DNA of 64,000 nucleotides from a bacterium (GCA_036504735.1 DASXUQ010000017.1:221349-285348); one strand, 5' to 3'. Shown: positions 26,281 to 35,429, counted from the stretch's first letter. A program made the numbers and translations. Notes: a model not told the origin generated them from the sequence alone.

Positions 26281-27171
26281 ATGGCTGACCATAAGAATGA
26301 ACCTATTCTCGTGACCGGAGCGACCGGCCAGCAGGGTGGAGCGGTGGTGAGAGCGCTGCTCAAAGAAAAGTATCCGGTGGTGGCGCTGACCCGGCATCCG
26401 GACAAGGCCGCCGATTTGCGCAAACAGGGCGCCACGGTCGTTTTGGGAGATCTGACCAACCGCGATTCGCTGGACCGCGCGCTGCAAGGTATCCGCAGAG
26501 CGTTTCTGGTGACCACGCCCTTTGAGCACGGCGAGGCCTATGAGACCGAACAGGGCGTGAAGTTCGCCGACGCCTGCATGGTGGCGGGGGTGCAGCATCT
26601 GGTCTTCAGTTCCGTGGCCAGCGCGCAGCGCAACACGGGCATTCCGCATTTTGACAGCAAGTGGAAAGTGGAAGAGCACCTCCGCCGCAACGGCATTCCA
26701 CACACCATCCTTCGCCCGGTGTTCTTTATGGAGAACTTCGGCGCGCCGTGGCTGTTGGGACAGGTGCGCGGCGGCCGCGTCTCCACTCCGGTGCGGGCCG
26801 ACCGTCCGCTGCAGATGATTGCCGTGGAAGATATTCCCAAGTTCGTCGTGGCGGCCTTCGAGCATCCCGATATCTACCTCGGCAAGGAGATCGATATTGC
26901 CGGCGATGAACTACGCTTCTCCGAAGCCGTGCAGATGATTTCCAAGGAGGCGGACCGCACGGTGCTCTATGAGCCCATGCCGGAGAGCGAGGCCGAGAAG
27001 GCGTACGGCCATGACTTCGCCGTGATGTTCAGGTGGTTCAATGATGTCGGCTACAACGTGGACATCGACCGCCTTGAAAAGCTGTACAACATCAAGTTGA
27101 TGCGCTTCAAGGACTGGATCAAAAAGGCCCCCTTCATCCGCGAACTGAAGGAAGAGACCGCCTACCACTGA
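26281..27171 (+). CDS. NmrA/HSCARG-like NAD(P)-binding protein
   Basis: A 296-residue atypical short-chain dehydrogenase. The start at 26281 follows AGGAGG; an ATG at 26263 would place that binding site inside the gene. The Rossmann motif is ILVTGATGQQGGAVVRALL, the second strand ends VALTRHPDKA and a loop follows at VVLGDLTNRDSL. The usual active-site Tyr-x-x-x-Lys is replaced by HFDSKWKVEEHLR, which keeps the Lys but not the Tyr, as in NmrA-like proteins that sense the NAD(P)/NAD(P)H ratio rather than catalyse. The substrate or partner is unknown. It follows yceI and ends at a bidirectional terminator. Confidence 0.88.
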   Translation: MADHKNEPILVTGATGQQGGAVVRALLKEKYPVVALTRHPDKAADLRKQGATVVLGDLTNRDSLDRALQGIRRAFLVTTPFEHGEAYETEQGVKFADACMVAGVQHLVFSSVASAQRNTGIPHFDSKWKVEEHLRRNGIPHTILRPVFFMENFGAPWLLGQVRGGRVSTPVRADRPLQMIAVEDIPKFVVAAFEHPDIYLGKEIDIAGDELRFSEAVQMISKEADRTVLYEPMPESEAEKAYGHDFAVMFRWFNDVGYNVDIDRLEKLYNIKLMRFKDWIKKAPFIRELKEETAYH

Positions 27172-27190
27172 GCGTCTCTCGCACCCACTG

Positions 27191-27220
27191 AAAAAGGCGA
27201 ACCGCAAGGCTCGCCTTTTT
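27191..27220. terminator. Bidirectional terminator
   Basis: AAAAAGGCGAACC (27191-27203) pairs with GGCTCGCCTTTTT (27208-27220) with one mismatch, around GCAA. The A- and T-tracts serve both the NmrA-like gene and the convergent subtilase gene. Confidence 0.88.
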
Positions 27221-27244
27221 GTTTTCTGCTTTCCGTTTTCGACT

Positions 27245-30200
27245 TTACTTGATGAGCACCATCTTCTTGGCGTCGGTGAAGTTTCCGGCCTTCAGTTGAT
27301 AGATGTACATGCCCGCTGCCACGTCTTTGCCGTCCCACATCGCGGTGTAGGATCCTGCCGGACGGGTCTCGCTGACCAGCGTGGTCACCAACTGACCAAG
27401 GGTGTTAAACACCTTCAACTCCACCCGCGCCGCTTCAGGCAGATCGAAGCGGATTTCCGTCACAGGGTTAAAGGGATTCGGGTAGTTCTGGTAGAGAGTA
27501 TAATCGGTTGGGATGTCGGAGACCCGCTGGCCAGTGTGCAGACCCAGCAACGATTCCATCGCGCGATTGACCATGCTTAACCCCTGTTCGCGGGATGTCA
27601 CGGTCAGGCGGGGCGGGAGCGACCCTTGAACGGCATCCAGCCCGTTGCCGGAACCTTCTCCAGCCAGCAACTGCACATGGGCAATATCCATCACCGTTAG
27701 CAGCGAGTCCTCCGGTTCAAGGTTTCGTTCCAGCAGTGCCGCGTGGCCCTGAATCGCTTGTGCATACTCTGCCCGGTCTGTCAGGAAGCAGAGCCGGGTC
27801 CGTTCCAGCATCACGGAGTCTCTTAGCGAGGTTGCCCCCGCGAGAATCGCATCGGTCAAATTCGCCGTTTCCGCTTCGGTCATGCTCTGCGTCTTGCGGT
27901 CCATCATCACGGCTCGCGCTGCGGCTCGGGCACGGGCGGAAAACTCGGCGGATTCATCTGCGGCAATCGACAGATACGCGCTTTGCGCTTCGGTCCACGC
28001 CTCCGTCTGCTCCAAATACAATGCCGAATCCAGCGCAACCTCCTCGTCAAGCGGGCTTCCCTGCGGGCAGAGACCGGGGTCGGTTAAACGATAACTATTG
28101 AAGTTCCAGAAGCGGGGATCGGTGGGTTCGAAATTGCTCGTCTGCGGAACGACACCACCCCAATAGGTGACCTTAGCGCCATACTGCGTGCCGCTGACAT
28201 AGTTTTCCCAAGCGATGAACTTTGTGCCGTTCGCGGTCTCAAGCTGCTCCAGCCGGTTCAACCGCCCGTCGATCACCGGACGCCCGCCAATGCCTGTGAA
28301 GCGAATCAGGAAAGCCGTCTTGTCCACGATCGTGTTGTTTACCGCCGTTGGAAGCGGAAGATCGCCAAACACCGGAGCGGCAGAAAGCATGCACCACACG
28401 GAAGCGCTGGGATAACCGGACGGACCGATATGGTCAATGGTGCTGCAGCGGAAGAGCATTCCCGTGGTCGCGCCGCTGAACGCCAGCCCATAGTTGGCCG
28501 CTGTTCCGTTGAAGAAACCGCGCGTGCACGTTCCGGTCGTGTTGACGATGTAGCCGGTGCGATAGCCGCAATTGGTCACCGTCAAATCGGTGGCGGTCAC
28601 ATTCGTGTTCAGGAAATACAGCCCGGCGTGACTGGCGAGGTTCGGCACGTCCTGCACGATGACCCGCTCCACCACATGGTTGCGGGTGGAACTGCCCCAG
28701 ATGCGCAGGCCGGTTATGCCGCCGATAATCCGGCTGTCCCGCAGTTCCAGCGGCGTCGCCAGCCCCGCCGCGTTCTCGGAAAAGAACGGAACCGTGGCCC
28801 CCTTGATCACCGCGTAGGCCACATGCGCCTCCCCGCCGTTCACATGAATCCCCTGCCAGGGCTGCGCCGGATTCGCCGCTTCAAAGCGCACGGTATCCGT
28901 GGTGGTGCCAAGGACGCTCAATTTGCCCTGCACCTCGATATAGGCGTTTGGCCCAAATGTCAGCCGGGCACCCGGTTGCAGCGTCAAAGTTTTTCCCGCC
29001 GGGACAATCAAGCCGCCTTCCACGTAGTAGGGGCTATAAGCATCGTAGATGTGCTTGCGCACCGTCAAGCTCGACGTCAGCGTCTTCACTCCGGGTGCGC
29101 GCAGCAAGGCTTTGAAGGCGTTGACGCGGCCATAACCCACGGTATCATTCCGGACGCCTTGCAGCGTGTCCCCGTAAACGCGGTCCGCAGACTGTTGGAT
29201 TATCTCCTTGACCTCCACTGCAGTGAGGGTTGAGTCGTAAGATTTCAACAGACCTGCAATACCGGCAACGGCAGGTGTTGCCATCGAGGTTCCGTTTTTA
29301 TACCATACCGCCTCGGCAGGATTTTCGGTACACATCCATCTATCCATATCGTAGATAGGGTGGATGGGACGATCTGAGACGATGTCCATACAATCGTCAG
29401 GTCCAATCGCGTCTCCTAATCCCCCCGCAGGAGCCGCCACGGTAACGCTTTGCCCGCGAATAGACATCAAGCGAGTCGTATCGATGTCAAATGGACTGTA
29501 CATCACGGTGTCTAACGATCTCCAGCGGCGATCATTCGGATTCGTCCCAGCTATGGCCATCACTTGGGGATGCGACCGCGACAGCTTAGCTGGATATAGG
29601 CAATCGGAATTTTGATCGGTACCATTTCCGGAAGGAAAAGTGAACAGGACGCCATGGCTGATTGCCTCTTCGATGGCCATTGTGCAATTCGGAATATCCG
29701 TCGAATTCCGCCCATAACTCATGCTGATAATCGGGGCATGAAAGGCCGAGTCAGCATGGTAGATGCCATCAATACAATTCTGAAAGGAGGGAAGGCTGGA
29801 ATTCCAATGAACAATTTTCTCAATCACGCCGGTGCACTGTGGACAAACCCCCACCACTCCATAGTTGTTTTCCTCAGCCAGCGCAATACCCGCGACATGA
29901 GTTCCGTGTCCAAACACGTCGTCGAAATTCCAATCGTTTGAGTCGACACCAAGGGAATCCAGACAGAGTCTGCCGAGAAGGATTCGTGTCGAATCGTCGA
30001 GATCCGGGTGCGACAAACGATGGTTGGCGGTATCATACGGAACGCCGGAATCCAGAATAGCAATCTTTGCTGTACGGGAGCCTCGAGTGATAGCGAAGGC
30101 TTCCTCGATCATCATGTCCGCGCCAGCCCTTCCGGAATCCTGACCACTCCCCGTTTGGCCGGTGTTCTTGAAACTCCATTGCCACTGCCAGCAGGAGTCA

Positions 30201-30559
30201 GCGGTCTGCGGATATAAGATCAGATCTGGGTTGCAGTGATTCGTGTTTGGGTTGGCTTCAAAGGCTTCGCAAATTGGTACTACGGCCAGGGATTCGGGGA
30301 AGCTCAGGTAGTACATGCGCAAACTTGGATGCTGGCCATGGACGGTGATTGAATACTGTTTACACAGATCGCTCAAGGCCGCAAAACTGCCGTCAGCCTT
30401 CACTGTAAGGATTGCTCTTCCCTTGACTAACTCTACGTTCTGTCCGTCCCATTCTTCCGTAGTAATCGGCTGTGCCAAACTCGCGACCACAATCATAAGA
30501 ACCAATCCGGCTGCACATAGGCATACCCCAAGGCGTTTGAAGAACTCATTACCGTTCAC
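27245..30559 (-). CDS. Subtilisin-like (S8) secreted serine protease with C-terminal sorting domain
   Basis: A 1104-residue exported protease. The GTG at 30559 lies five bases after GGAGG and opens a signal peptide ending ASLAQ. Residues about 40-115 resemble a fervidolysin-type prodomain. The catalytic triad is Asp170 (AILDSGV), His218 (GHGTHVAG) and Ser425 (NGTSMATPA), with the oxyanion Asn312 in PSGNG. After residue 490 a beta-helix-like region follows (GGLIVPAGKTLTLQPGARLT), then a helical stretch (about 845-960), then a type IX-like sorting domain (QNYPNPFNPVTEIRFDL to KKMVLIK). It degrades extracellular protein or matures surface proteins. It lies 13 bases downstream of a propeller-protein gene on the same strand, so the pair is one operon. 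Confidence 0.93.
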   Translation of the reverse strand: MNGNEFFKRLGVCLCAAGLVLMIVVASLAQPITTEEWDGQNVELVKGRAILTVKADGSFAALSDLCKQYSITVHGQHPSLRMYYLSFPESLAVVPICEAFEANPNTNHCNPDLILYPQTADSCWQWQWSFKNTGQTGSGQDSGRAGADMMIEEAFAITRGSRTAKIAILDSGVPYDTANHRLSHPDLDDSTRILLGRLCLDSLGVDSNDWNFDDVFGHGTHVAGIALAEENNYGVVGVCPQCTGVIEKIVHWNSSLPSFQNCIDGIYHADSAFHAPIISMSYGRNSTDIPNCTMAIEEAISHGVLFTFPSGNGTDQNSDCLYPAKLSRSHPQVMAIAGTNPNDRRWRSLDTVMYSPFDIDTTRLMSIRGQSVTVAAPAGGLGDAIGPDDCMDIVSDRPIHPIYDMDRWMCTENPAEAVWYKNGTSMATPAVAGIAGLLKSYDSTLTAVEVKEIIQQSADRVYGDTLQGVRNDTVGYGRVNAFKALLRAPGVKTLTSSLTVRKHIYDAYSPYYVEGGLIVPAGKTLTLQPGARLTFGPNAYIEVQGKLSVLGTTTDTVRFEAANPAQPWQGIHVNGGEAHVAYAVIKGATVPFFSENAAGLATPLELRDSRIIGGITGLRIWGSSTRNHVVERVIVQDVPNLASHAGLYFLNTNVTATDLTVTNCGYRTGYIVNTTGTCTRGFFNGTAANYGLAFSGATTGMLFRCSTIDHIGPSGYPSASVWCMLSAAPVFGDLPLPTAVNNTIVDKTAFLIRFTGIGGRPVIDGRLNRLEQLETANGTKFIAWENYVSGTQYGAKVTYWGGVVPQTSNFEPTDPRFWNFNSYRLTDPGLCPQGSPLDEEVALDSALYLEQTEAWTEAQSAYLSIAADESAEFSARARAAARAVMMDRKTQSMTEAETANLTDAILAGATSLRDSVMLERTRLCFLTDRAEYAQAIQGHAALLERNLEPEDSLLTVMDIAHVQLLAGEGSGNGLDAVQGSLPPRLTVTSREQGLSMVNRAMESLLGLHTGQRVSDIPTDYTLYQNYPNPFNPVTEIRFDLPEAARVELKVFNTLGQLVTTLVSETRPAGSYTAMWDGKDVAAGMYIYQLKAGNFTDAKKMVLIK

Positions 30560-30572
30560 GCAACCTCCATGT

Positions 30573-31817
30573 TCATTTGATAAGAGTTATTTTCACAGCC
30601 GGACTACTTTTCCGGCTGTCTGTTGTGTTTGTCGCTTTCAGAAAGTAGATGCCGGATGACAGCCCCGGCAGATCCAGCCAGATTGAGCCGGGACGTTCGA
30701 CGGTTTGCGAATAAACCTCCTGCCCAAGAATATCATAGACACGAAGCCACGCTGGACGATCATAGGAGACCACAAAACCGCCGTTGCTCGGGTTGGGGTA
30801 GACTGAAAGGGTTGGTGTCAGCAGGGACGGGCGCGGGGGAGATACCGCATTCGGAGAAGCGGATATGTAGATCCGCCCGGCAGCACTCGATAAACACCGA
30901 TCCGGTGACGCGTAAAGGAATTGGGCGGGACCCGTGTTCAGCGAGTCGTCCAACAACTGCCAATCGGTTAGGTCATCGGATACGTGGTAGAGCCCTTGGT
31001 AGGTCCTCACCAGCAGGCCATCCTCGGCATAGGCGATCTTGTAGACATGGGTTACCCCAGAGGGCAAGTTAACCATCATCGTGTCGCCTGTGATTTCGTC
31101 ATAGCGGCCGACGTGGTACGCACCGCCAATGTAGATCCACGGCTGCTGCGGATGACCTGCGAGTCCTACTACCTCTTGTGGGAACGGCAAGACCATGCTG
31201 GTGATAGTATCGGGAGTCATGTCGGCGCGGTAAAGACCGTAGTCTCGTTCATAATAAAAGGTGCGGTCAGACACGCTCGACCATTGCAGGTTACCGATGT
31301 CACCCGCTTCGACCACATAGATCCACCGATTTCCGCTATTGCGGGAAAGACGGAGATATCCGCCAAAATCGGTATCACGAAGAGAGTACAGCCACACCGA
31401 CGTATCAAAGGGGCAGATCAGGAATTCTGAGCCATAGACCCAGGGAAAGCCACCACCGACCGGCAGTCTCGTCCATGTGGTATCTCCGATCCGCATATAC
31501 AATCCGATATCCGTTCCCGCGAAGACATTGGGCCGGCAATAGGGGTAACAGGCAAGACTAAAAATGCGGCGTCCACGCAATCCTGCATATTGCCATACCG
31601 TGTCGCTGTCGGCGCACCAGTAAACACCACCACTGGTTGGGTCCTGCCAATTCGCATACGTTCCGGCGAGGATCTGCGTTTGGTCTACCGGATCCGGCAG
31701 CGCGCACACGATACTCGATGCTGGCCGCCCCAAGCACCGCCACGGACCTTCGCAAGCCTTGGCCTCTCCCAAGAAGAGGCATAAACCCATCAAAGCAAGC
31801 CAAATCAGAGTTTTCAT
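30573..31817 (-). CDS. Secreted beta-propeller protein with short C-terminal sorting domain
   Basis: A 414-residue protein with a signal peptide (LIWLALMGLCLFLGEAKA). The body is built of propeller-like blades of the sortilin/BNR type (FAGTDIGLYMRIGDTTW, GYLRLSRNSGNRWIYVVE, LVRTYQGLYHVSDDLTDW). The last 80 residues form a shorter version of the sorting domain (LSVYPNPSNGGFVVSYDR to KITLIK), lacking the usual NPFNP core. It is the first gene of a two-gene operon with the subtilase, whose start lies 13 bases beyond its stop. It may be a binding partner or substrate-presenting factor for the protease; this is inferred from position. Confidence 0.8.
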   Translation of the reverse strand: MKTLIWLALMGLCLFLGEAKACEGPWRCLGRPASSIVCALPDPVDQTQILAGTYANWQDPTSGGVYWCADSDTVWQYAGLRGRRIFSLACYPYCRPNVFAGTDIGLYMRIGDTTWTRLPVGGGFPWVYGSEFLICPFDTSVWLYSLRDTDFGGYLRLSRNSGNRWIYVVEAGDIGNLQWSSVSDRTFYYERDYGLYRADMTPDTITSMVLPFPQEVVGLAGHPQQPWIYIGGAYHVGRYDEITGDTMMVNLPSGVTHVYKIAYAEDGLLVRTYQGLYHVSDDLTDWQLLDDSLNTGPAQFLYASPDRCLSSAAGRIYISASPNAVSPPRPSLLTPTLSVYPNPSNGGFVVSYDRPAWLRVYDILGQEVYSQTVERPGSIWLDLPGLSSGIYFLKATNTTDSRKSSPAVKITLIK

Positions 31818-31845
31818 AGCTTTATATCTCCAAAGCCCAACAAAA

Positions 31846-31879
31846 AAGCGAACTTGTTTGCTTTACAATAAGTTCGCTT
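31846..31879. promoter_or_regulatory. Inverted repeat upstream of the propeller-subtilase operon
   Basis: AAGCGAACTT (31846-31855) and AAGTTCGCTT (31870-31879) pair perfectly over ten bases around 14 AT-rich bases. It lies about 30 bases upstream of the minus-strand ATG and could be a leader hairpin, an operator or a terminator. The rest of 31880-32117 shows no gene. Confidence 0.5.
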
Positions 31880-32117
31880 CATCCGGTGTGTCACAGTCTG
31901 AATTCCCCCGCGCCATTTGCCCGCCGCCCATGCCGCTTTGAATAGAACATAGAAAAACCATTGCACATTGTCAAGGCTTCGGATCAAAATGCCGTGCTTG
32001 GTGAAGGCATCCAAGGTCCCTCTAATCTATTTTTACCACCCGCTCTCCTATTCTCTATCCTCCCTGATTATGCCGATTTACGGCTATGGATAATCGTGAA
32101 TAAGTTATCATGAGCGC

Positions 32118-32146
32118 TTGACAGTTTTGACAAAGGATCGTATCTT
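32118..32146 (+). promoter_or_regulatory. Promoter TTGACA-N17-TATCTT
   Basis: TTGACA (32118-32123) and TATCTT (32141-32146) are 17 bases apart. Transcription would begin near 32153, directly before a leader hairpin and about 106 bases before the acyl-CoA ligase ATG. Confidence 0.72.
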
Positions 32147-32158
32147 TCTGTATAGGAG

Positions 32159-32190
32159 GAGGAAGTCCGTTTTGCCATCGGGACTTCCTC
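32159..32190 (+). promoter_or_regulatory. Leader hairpin of the acyl-CoA ligase gene
   Basis: GAGGAAGTCC (32159-32168) and GGACTTCCTC (32181-32190) pair perfectly around 12 bases. It begins at the expected 5' end of the transcript and could stabilise the mRNA or act as an attenuator; there is no U-run. Confidence 0.5.
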
Positions 32191-32258
32191 GTCATGTGAA
32201 TTTCTTCCCACATTTTGTGAAAATCTTCCCATCCTGGCTCCCTAAACGAGGTAAGGGC

Positions 32259-33959
32259 ATGAGTAACATCGGTTCCTATGAAACGCGCCTGGAGAACTTC
32301 GACTGGTCCATCGCCGAAGAAGAACTGGGCTTCCAGACCGGCGATTCGATCAATATCGGCTGGCATTGCAGCGACCGCATCTGCAACAACGGCTTTGCGG
32401 ACAAGCTCGCCCTCATCTGGGAAGATCACTCCGGCACGGAAAAACGCTTCACCTATGACGACGTGCGGATCCTCTCCAACACCATCGCCACCTATCTGGG
32501 CAAGCTGGGGATTCACCCCGGCGAACGCGTCTGCCTGTTTATGGACCGCGTCCCGGAACTGTATATCGGCTTCTTAGGTGTGTTAAAAATGGGCGCCATC
32601 GTGCAGCCCCTGTTCTCGGCCTTCGGCGATGAATCGCTTTGGACGCGCCTCAACAACGCCGGCACCACCGCCATCATCACCCAGAAGAAGCATGTCACCA
32701 AGGTGCGCAAGATCCTCGGCACGCTGCCCAATTTGCGGCACATCATCGTTGTGGATGCCGCCGACATGCCCTTAAAAGAGCGCGAAGTGGCGATGGATAT
32801 GGAAGGCATGGAGCGCGTCACGGATTATGACTGCTTCCCCTCCAGCGCGGAAACTCCCTCGGTGCTGCATTACACCTCCGGCACCACCGGCCAGCCCAAG
32901 GGCGCGCAGCATGTCCACTATTCCCTGATCTCCCAGTACCTCACCTCCAAGTGGGTGCTCGACCTTAAGCCCGATGACATCTACTGGTGCAATGCCGATC
33001 CGGGCTGGGTCACCGGCACCTCTTATGGAATCATCGGCCCGTGGTCCAACGGCATCACGCAGGTGGTGCTCGATTCCGGCTTCAACACTGAGCGCTGGTA
33101 CCGCCTGATCGAGAAGCACAAGATTTCGGTCTGGTATTCCGCACCTACGGCTATCCGCCTGCTGATGCGTGAAGGCACCGACGTCGTCCGCAAGTTCGAT
33201 CTTTCCTGCCTGCGCCATCTGGCCAGCGTCGGCGAGCCACTGAATGCCGAAGCCGTACTCTGGTCCATTGAAGCCTTCGGCAAGCCGTTCCATGACACCT
33301 TCTGGCAGACCGAGACCGGCAGCATCATGATCACCAATTTCCCCGGCATGAAGGTTAAGCCCGGCTCTATGGGCAAGCCGTTCCCCGGCATCACAGGCAC
33401 GGTGCTCAATCCCCAGACCTATGAACCCTATGACCATCCCGGCAATGTGGGCCTCATCGCCCTCAAGCCCGGCTGGCCGTCCATGATTCGCGGCTACTAC
33501 AACAATCCTACCGGTTATGCAGGCAAGTTCAAGAACGGCTGGTTCCTCTGCGGTGACCGCGCCAGCATCGATTCCGAAGGCTACTTCTGGTTTGTGGGAC
33601 GCGATGACGATGTGATTAACACCGGCGGCCATTTGGTCGGCCCGTTTGAAATTGAATCGGCGCTGCTTGAGCATCCCGCCGTGGCCGAATCCGCCGCGGT
33701 GGCCAAGCCGGACAAGGTGAACATGGAAGTGGTCAAGGCCTTTGTGGCCCTGAAGCCCGGCTATGAAGCGGGGGACGATCTCGAACTGGAGATCATGAAC
33801 CACATCCGCAAGCGCCTGTCCCCGCTGGCCATGCCGCAGGAAATCGAATTCGTCGAGTCGCTGCCCAAAACCCGCAGCGGCAAAATCATCCGCCGCATCC
33901 TCCGCTGCCAGGAGTTCGGCGAGCCCGTGGGAGATATTTCCACGCTGATGAATGAATAG
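32259..33959 (+). CDS. Acetyl-CoA synthetase-like AMP-forming acyl-CoA ligase
   Basis: A 566-residue enzyme that activates a carboxylic acid (most likely acetate or a short-chain acid) through an acyl-AMP to the CoA thioester. The start at 32259 follows a GAGG site; the frame stays open to 32118, but that part is untranslated leader. Core motifs are YTSGTTGQPKG (P-loop), DTFWQTETGSIM (adenine binding), GWFLCGDRASID and the C-terminal catalytic Lys in RSGKIIRR. The 566-residue length and absence of the long N-terminal region fit AcsA-type ligases of Bacillus rather than the 650-residue Acs form. It has its own promoter. Confidence 0.9.
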   Translation: MSNIGSYETRLENFDWSIAEEELGFQTGDSINIGWHCSDRICNNGFADKLALIWEDHSGTEKRFTYDDVRILSNTIATYLGKLGIHPGERVCLFMDRVPELYIGFLGVLKMGAIVQPLFSAFGDESLWTRLNNAGTTAIITQKKHVTKVRKILGTLPNLRHIIVVDAADMPLKEREVAMDMEGMERVTDYDCFPSSAETPSVLHYTSGTTGQPKGAQHVHYSLISQYLTSKWVLDLKPDDIYWCNADPGWVTGTSYGIIGPWSNGITQVVLDSGFNTERWYRLIEKHKISVWYSAPTAIRLLMREGTDVVRKFDLSCLRHLASVGEPLNAEAVLWSIEAFGKPFHDTFWQTETGSIMITNFPGMKVKPGSMGKPFPGITGTVLNPQTYEPYDHPGNVGLIALKPGWPSMIRGYYNNPTGYAGKFKNGWFLCGDRASIDSEGYFWFVGRDDDVINTGGHLVGPFEIESALLEHPAVAESAAVAKPDKVNMEVVKAFVALKPGYEAGDDLELEIMNHIRKRLSPLAMPQEIEFVESLPKTRSGKIIRRILRCQEFGEPVGDISTLMNE

Positions 33960-33971
33960 ATTGAGAAGAGT

Positions 33972-34089
33972 ACCCCCCTTAGTCCCCCCTTATTCTAAGG
34001 GGGGAGACCCGACCCCCTTAGTCCCCCCGCTAAAGCGGGGGAGACTCGGAGCCTTCCCCCTTTGAAAAAGGGGGAATAAGAAGGGGGTT
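33972..34089 (+). repeat. Multi-hairpin C/G-tract repeat, copy A (left of DUF559 gene)
   Basis: A 118-base unit with three internal hairpins: 33984-33992 with 33996-34004, 34024-34031 with 34034-34041, and 34054-34063 with 34067-34076. Its ends (ACCCCCCTT and AAGGGGGTT) can pair with each other, giving a cloverleaf-like fold. A second copy in the same orientation lies at 34501-34616, enclosing the DUF559 gene. Confidence 0.9.
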
Positions 34090-34113
34090 CTGCTTCTTAG
34101 GGAGATCAGTGCC

Positions 34114-34488
34114 ATGCGGACTCTCAATCGTAATCCAGTGACCGAAGAAACTCGTGAGCGAGCCCGGGTCCTCCGCAAGGGCTCGACAAAGCCCGAGAAG
34201 ATTCTTTGGAGAACGCTGCGGGCTTACCAGACAGGTGTTAAGTTTCGCAGGCAATACCCCATTGGATCGTACATTGCAGATTTCTATTCGCCAGATCTGG
34301 CCTTGGTCATTGAGGTGGATGGAGGCTCGCACGACACGGACGACGCTCGCTCGCATGACCTCGTGCGTGACGATTATCTGCGAACATGTGGGTTGACCGT
34401 AAGGCGATTCACGAATTATCAAGTGTGCCATAATCTCGAGGAGATCTGTTCCGAACTCGCCGCGATTATCGAGAGTCAACGTAAATAA
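34114..34488 (+). CDS. DUF559-family nuclease-like protein (PD-(D/E)XK/Vsr-like)
   Basis: A 124-residue protein with the DUF559 fold: STKPEKILWRTLRAYQ, then FRRQYPIGSYIADFYSPD, then LALVIEVDGGSHD. The Asp of ADF and the Glu-x-Asp of EVDG occupy the positions of the PD-(D/E)XK active site, related to very-short-patch repair endonuclease. The biochemical role of DUF559 proteins is largely unknown. The gene is enclosed by two direct copies of a multi-hairpin repeat, 24 bases after the left copy and 12 bases before the right. This arrangement suggests a repeat-gene unit that moves or is copied together. The ATG at 34114 is the only good start. Confidence 0.88.
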   Translation: MRTLNRNPVTEETRERARVLRKGSTKPEKILWRTLRAYQTGVKFRRQYPIGSYIADFYSPDLALVIEVDGGSHDTDDARSHDLVRDDYLRTCGLTVRRFTNYQVCHNLEEICSELAAIIESQRK

Positions 34489-34500
34489 GCAGTTCCCGAT

Positions 34501-34616
34501 ACCCCCTTTTATCCCCCCTTATTCTAAGGGGGGAGATCCGAGCCCCCTTGATCCCCCGTAACCGGGGGAGACTCTGATCCTTCCCCCTTTGAAAAAGGGG
34601 GAATAAGAAGGGGGTT
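34501..34616 (+). repeat. Multi-hairpin C/G-tract repeat, copy B (right of DUF559 gene)
   Basis: The 116-base direct copy of the unit at 33972-34089, with the same three hairpins. The right third (TTCCCCCTTTGAAAAAGGGG and onward to AAGGGGGTT) is identical over about 37 bases. The middle hairpin differs in its loop-proximal bases with compensating changes (GCTAAAGC in copy A, GTAACC in copy B), so structure is conserved over sequence. Confidence 0.9.
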
Positions 34617-34645
34617 CCTTCAAGTCATTGGAGTGACCAAGACCA

Positions 34646-35068
34646 ATGCCCACATTACCTCAAAACGCCTTCCCCGATAAAACGAAGAAGCCCTCCGAAA
34701 AGGACTTGGCAGGTGCCCTCGGCCCCGCCGCGGCGCTGTGGACGGATTTCCTGAATCACATCCGCGAGCACTGTGCGCCGCTCTCTGAAGAGTGGAAACA
34801 CGGCAAGACCGGCTGGATGATGGTGTCCAAGAAGAAGACGCGCACGGTCTGTTATCTCTTTCCGGGGAATGACCACTTCACCGTGGCCTTCGTGCTGGGG
34901 GAGAAGGCGGTGGAGGTGATGCGGCAGAGCAAACTTCCCAAACGTATTATGGATTCCATGGAAGCCGCGCGGCCTTATGCCGAAGGCCGCGGCTTCTATG
35001 TGGAATGTTCCAAGCCCGCCGATTTGAAACATTTGCTGACACTTGTCACGATCAAGATGGATTCCTAA
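34646..35068 (+). CDS. DUF3788-family protein
   Basis: A 140-residue cytosolic protein. WKHGKTGWMMVSKKKTRTVCY and FTVAFVLGEKAVEVMRQSKL are typical of DUF3788, a small domain of unknown function. There is no signal peptide or membrane segment. It starts 29 bases after the right copy of the DUF559-associated repeat and is followed 16 bases later by a lipoprotein gene, so those two are probably co-transcribed. Confidence 0.8.
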   Translation: MPTLPQNAFPDKTKKPSEKDLAGALGPAAALWTDFLNHIREHCAPLSEEWKHGKTGWMMVSKKKTRTVCYLFPGNDHFTVAFVLGEKAVEVMRQSKLPKRIMDSMEAARPYAEGRGFYVECSKPADLKHLLTLVTIKMDS

Positions 35069-35084
35069 CCTTGGGGGACAGCCG

Positions 35085-35429
35085 ATGAAGACTTCCCTGG
35101 CGGCTCTGACGCTCGCGCTGAGTATCTGCTTTGTACTGTCCGGTTGCGGCAAGAAAATTACCGATCAGAAATTCGCCGATGTGGCCGCTACGATCTATGA
35201 GAATGTACAGGCGAACTGGGATCATCAGTCCAATGAGACCTGGGCCACCTACTATGAACGCCGCATCGCCGAAGCCTGCGCCAAAAACGGCACCTCACTG
35301 GCCGAGTGGGACCAGAAGATGAAGGACGTCAAGGCTCACCCGGAACAGTTCGAGAAGGTGGTGGATAAAGATGTGCTTCATTCCCTCCTCGAGTGGGAAG
35401 CGCAGCGGGAAGCGGCGAAGAACGGGTAG
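35085..35429 (+). CDS. Small lipoprotein of unknown function
   Basis: A 114-residue protein with a lipoprotein signal (FVLSGC). The start at 35085 follows GGGGGA. The mature part is alpha-helical and charged (DQKFADVAATIYENVQ, ATYYERRIAEACAKNG) with no recognised family. It may be an outer-membrane-anchored periplasmic protein. Its stop is followed by a palindromic repeat. Confidence 0.7.
   Translation: MKTSLAALTLALSICFVLSGCGKKITDQKFADVAATIYENVQANWDHQSNETWATYYERRIAEACAKNGTSLAEWDQKMKDVKAHPEQFEKVVDKDVLHSLLEWEAQREAAKNG

Noticed and set aside
33972-34616. Possible CRISPR array
   Set aside because: Only two copies, each about 117 bases, with a gene between; no short regularly spaced repeats.
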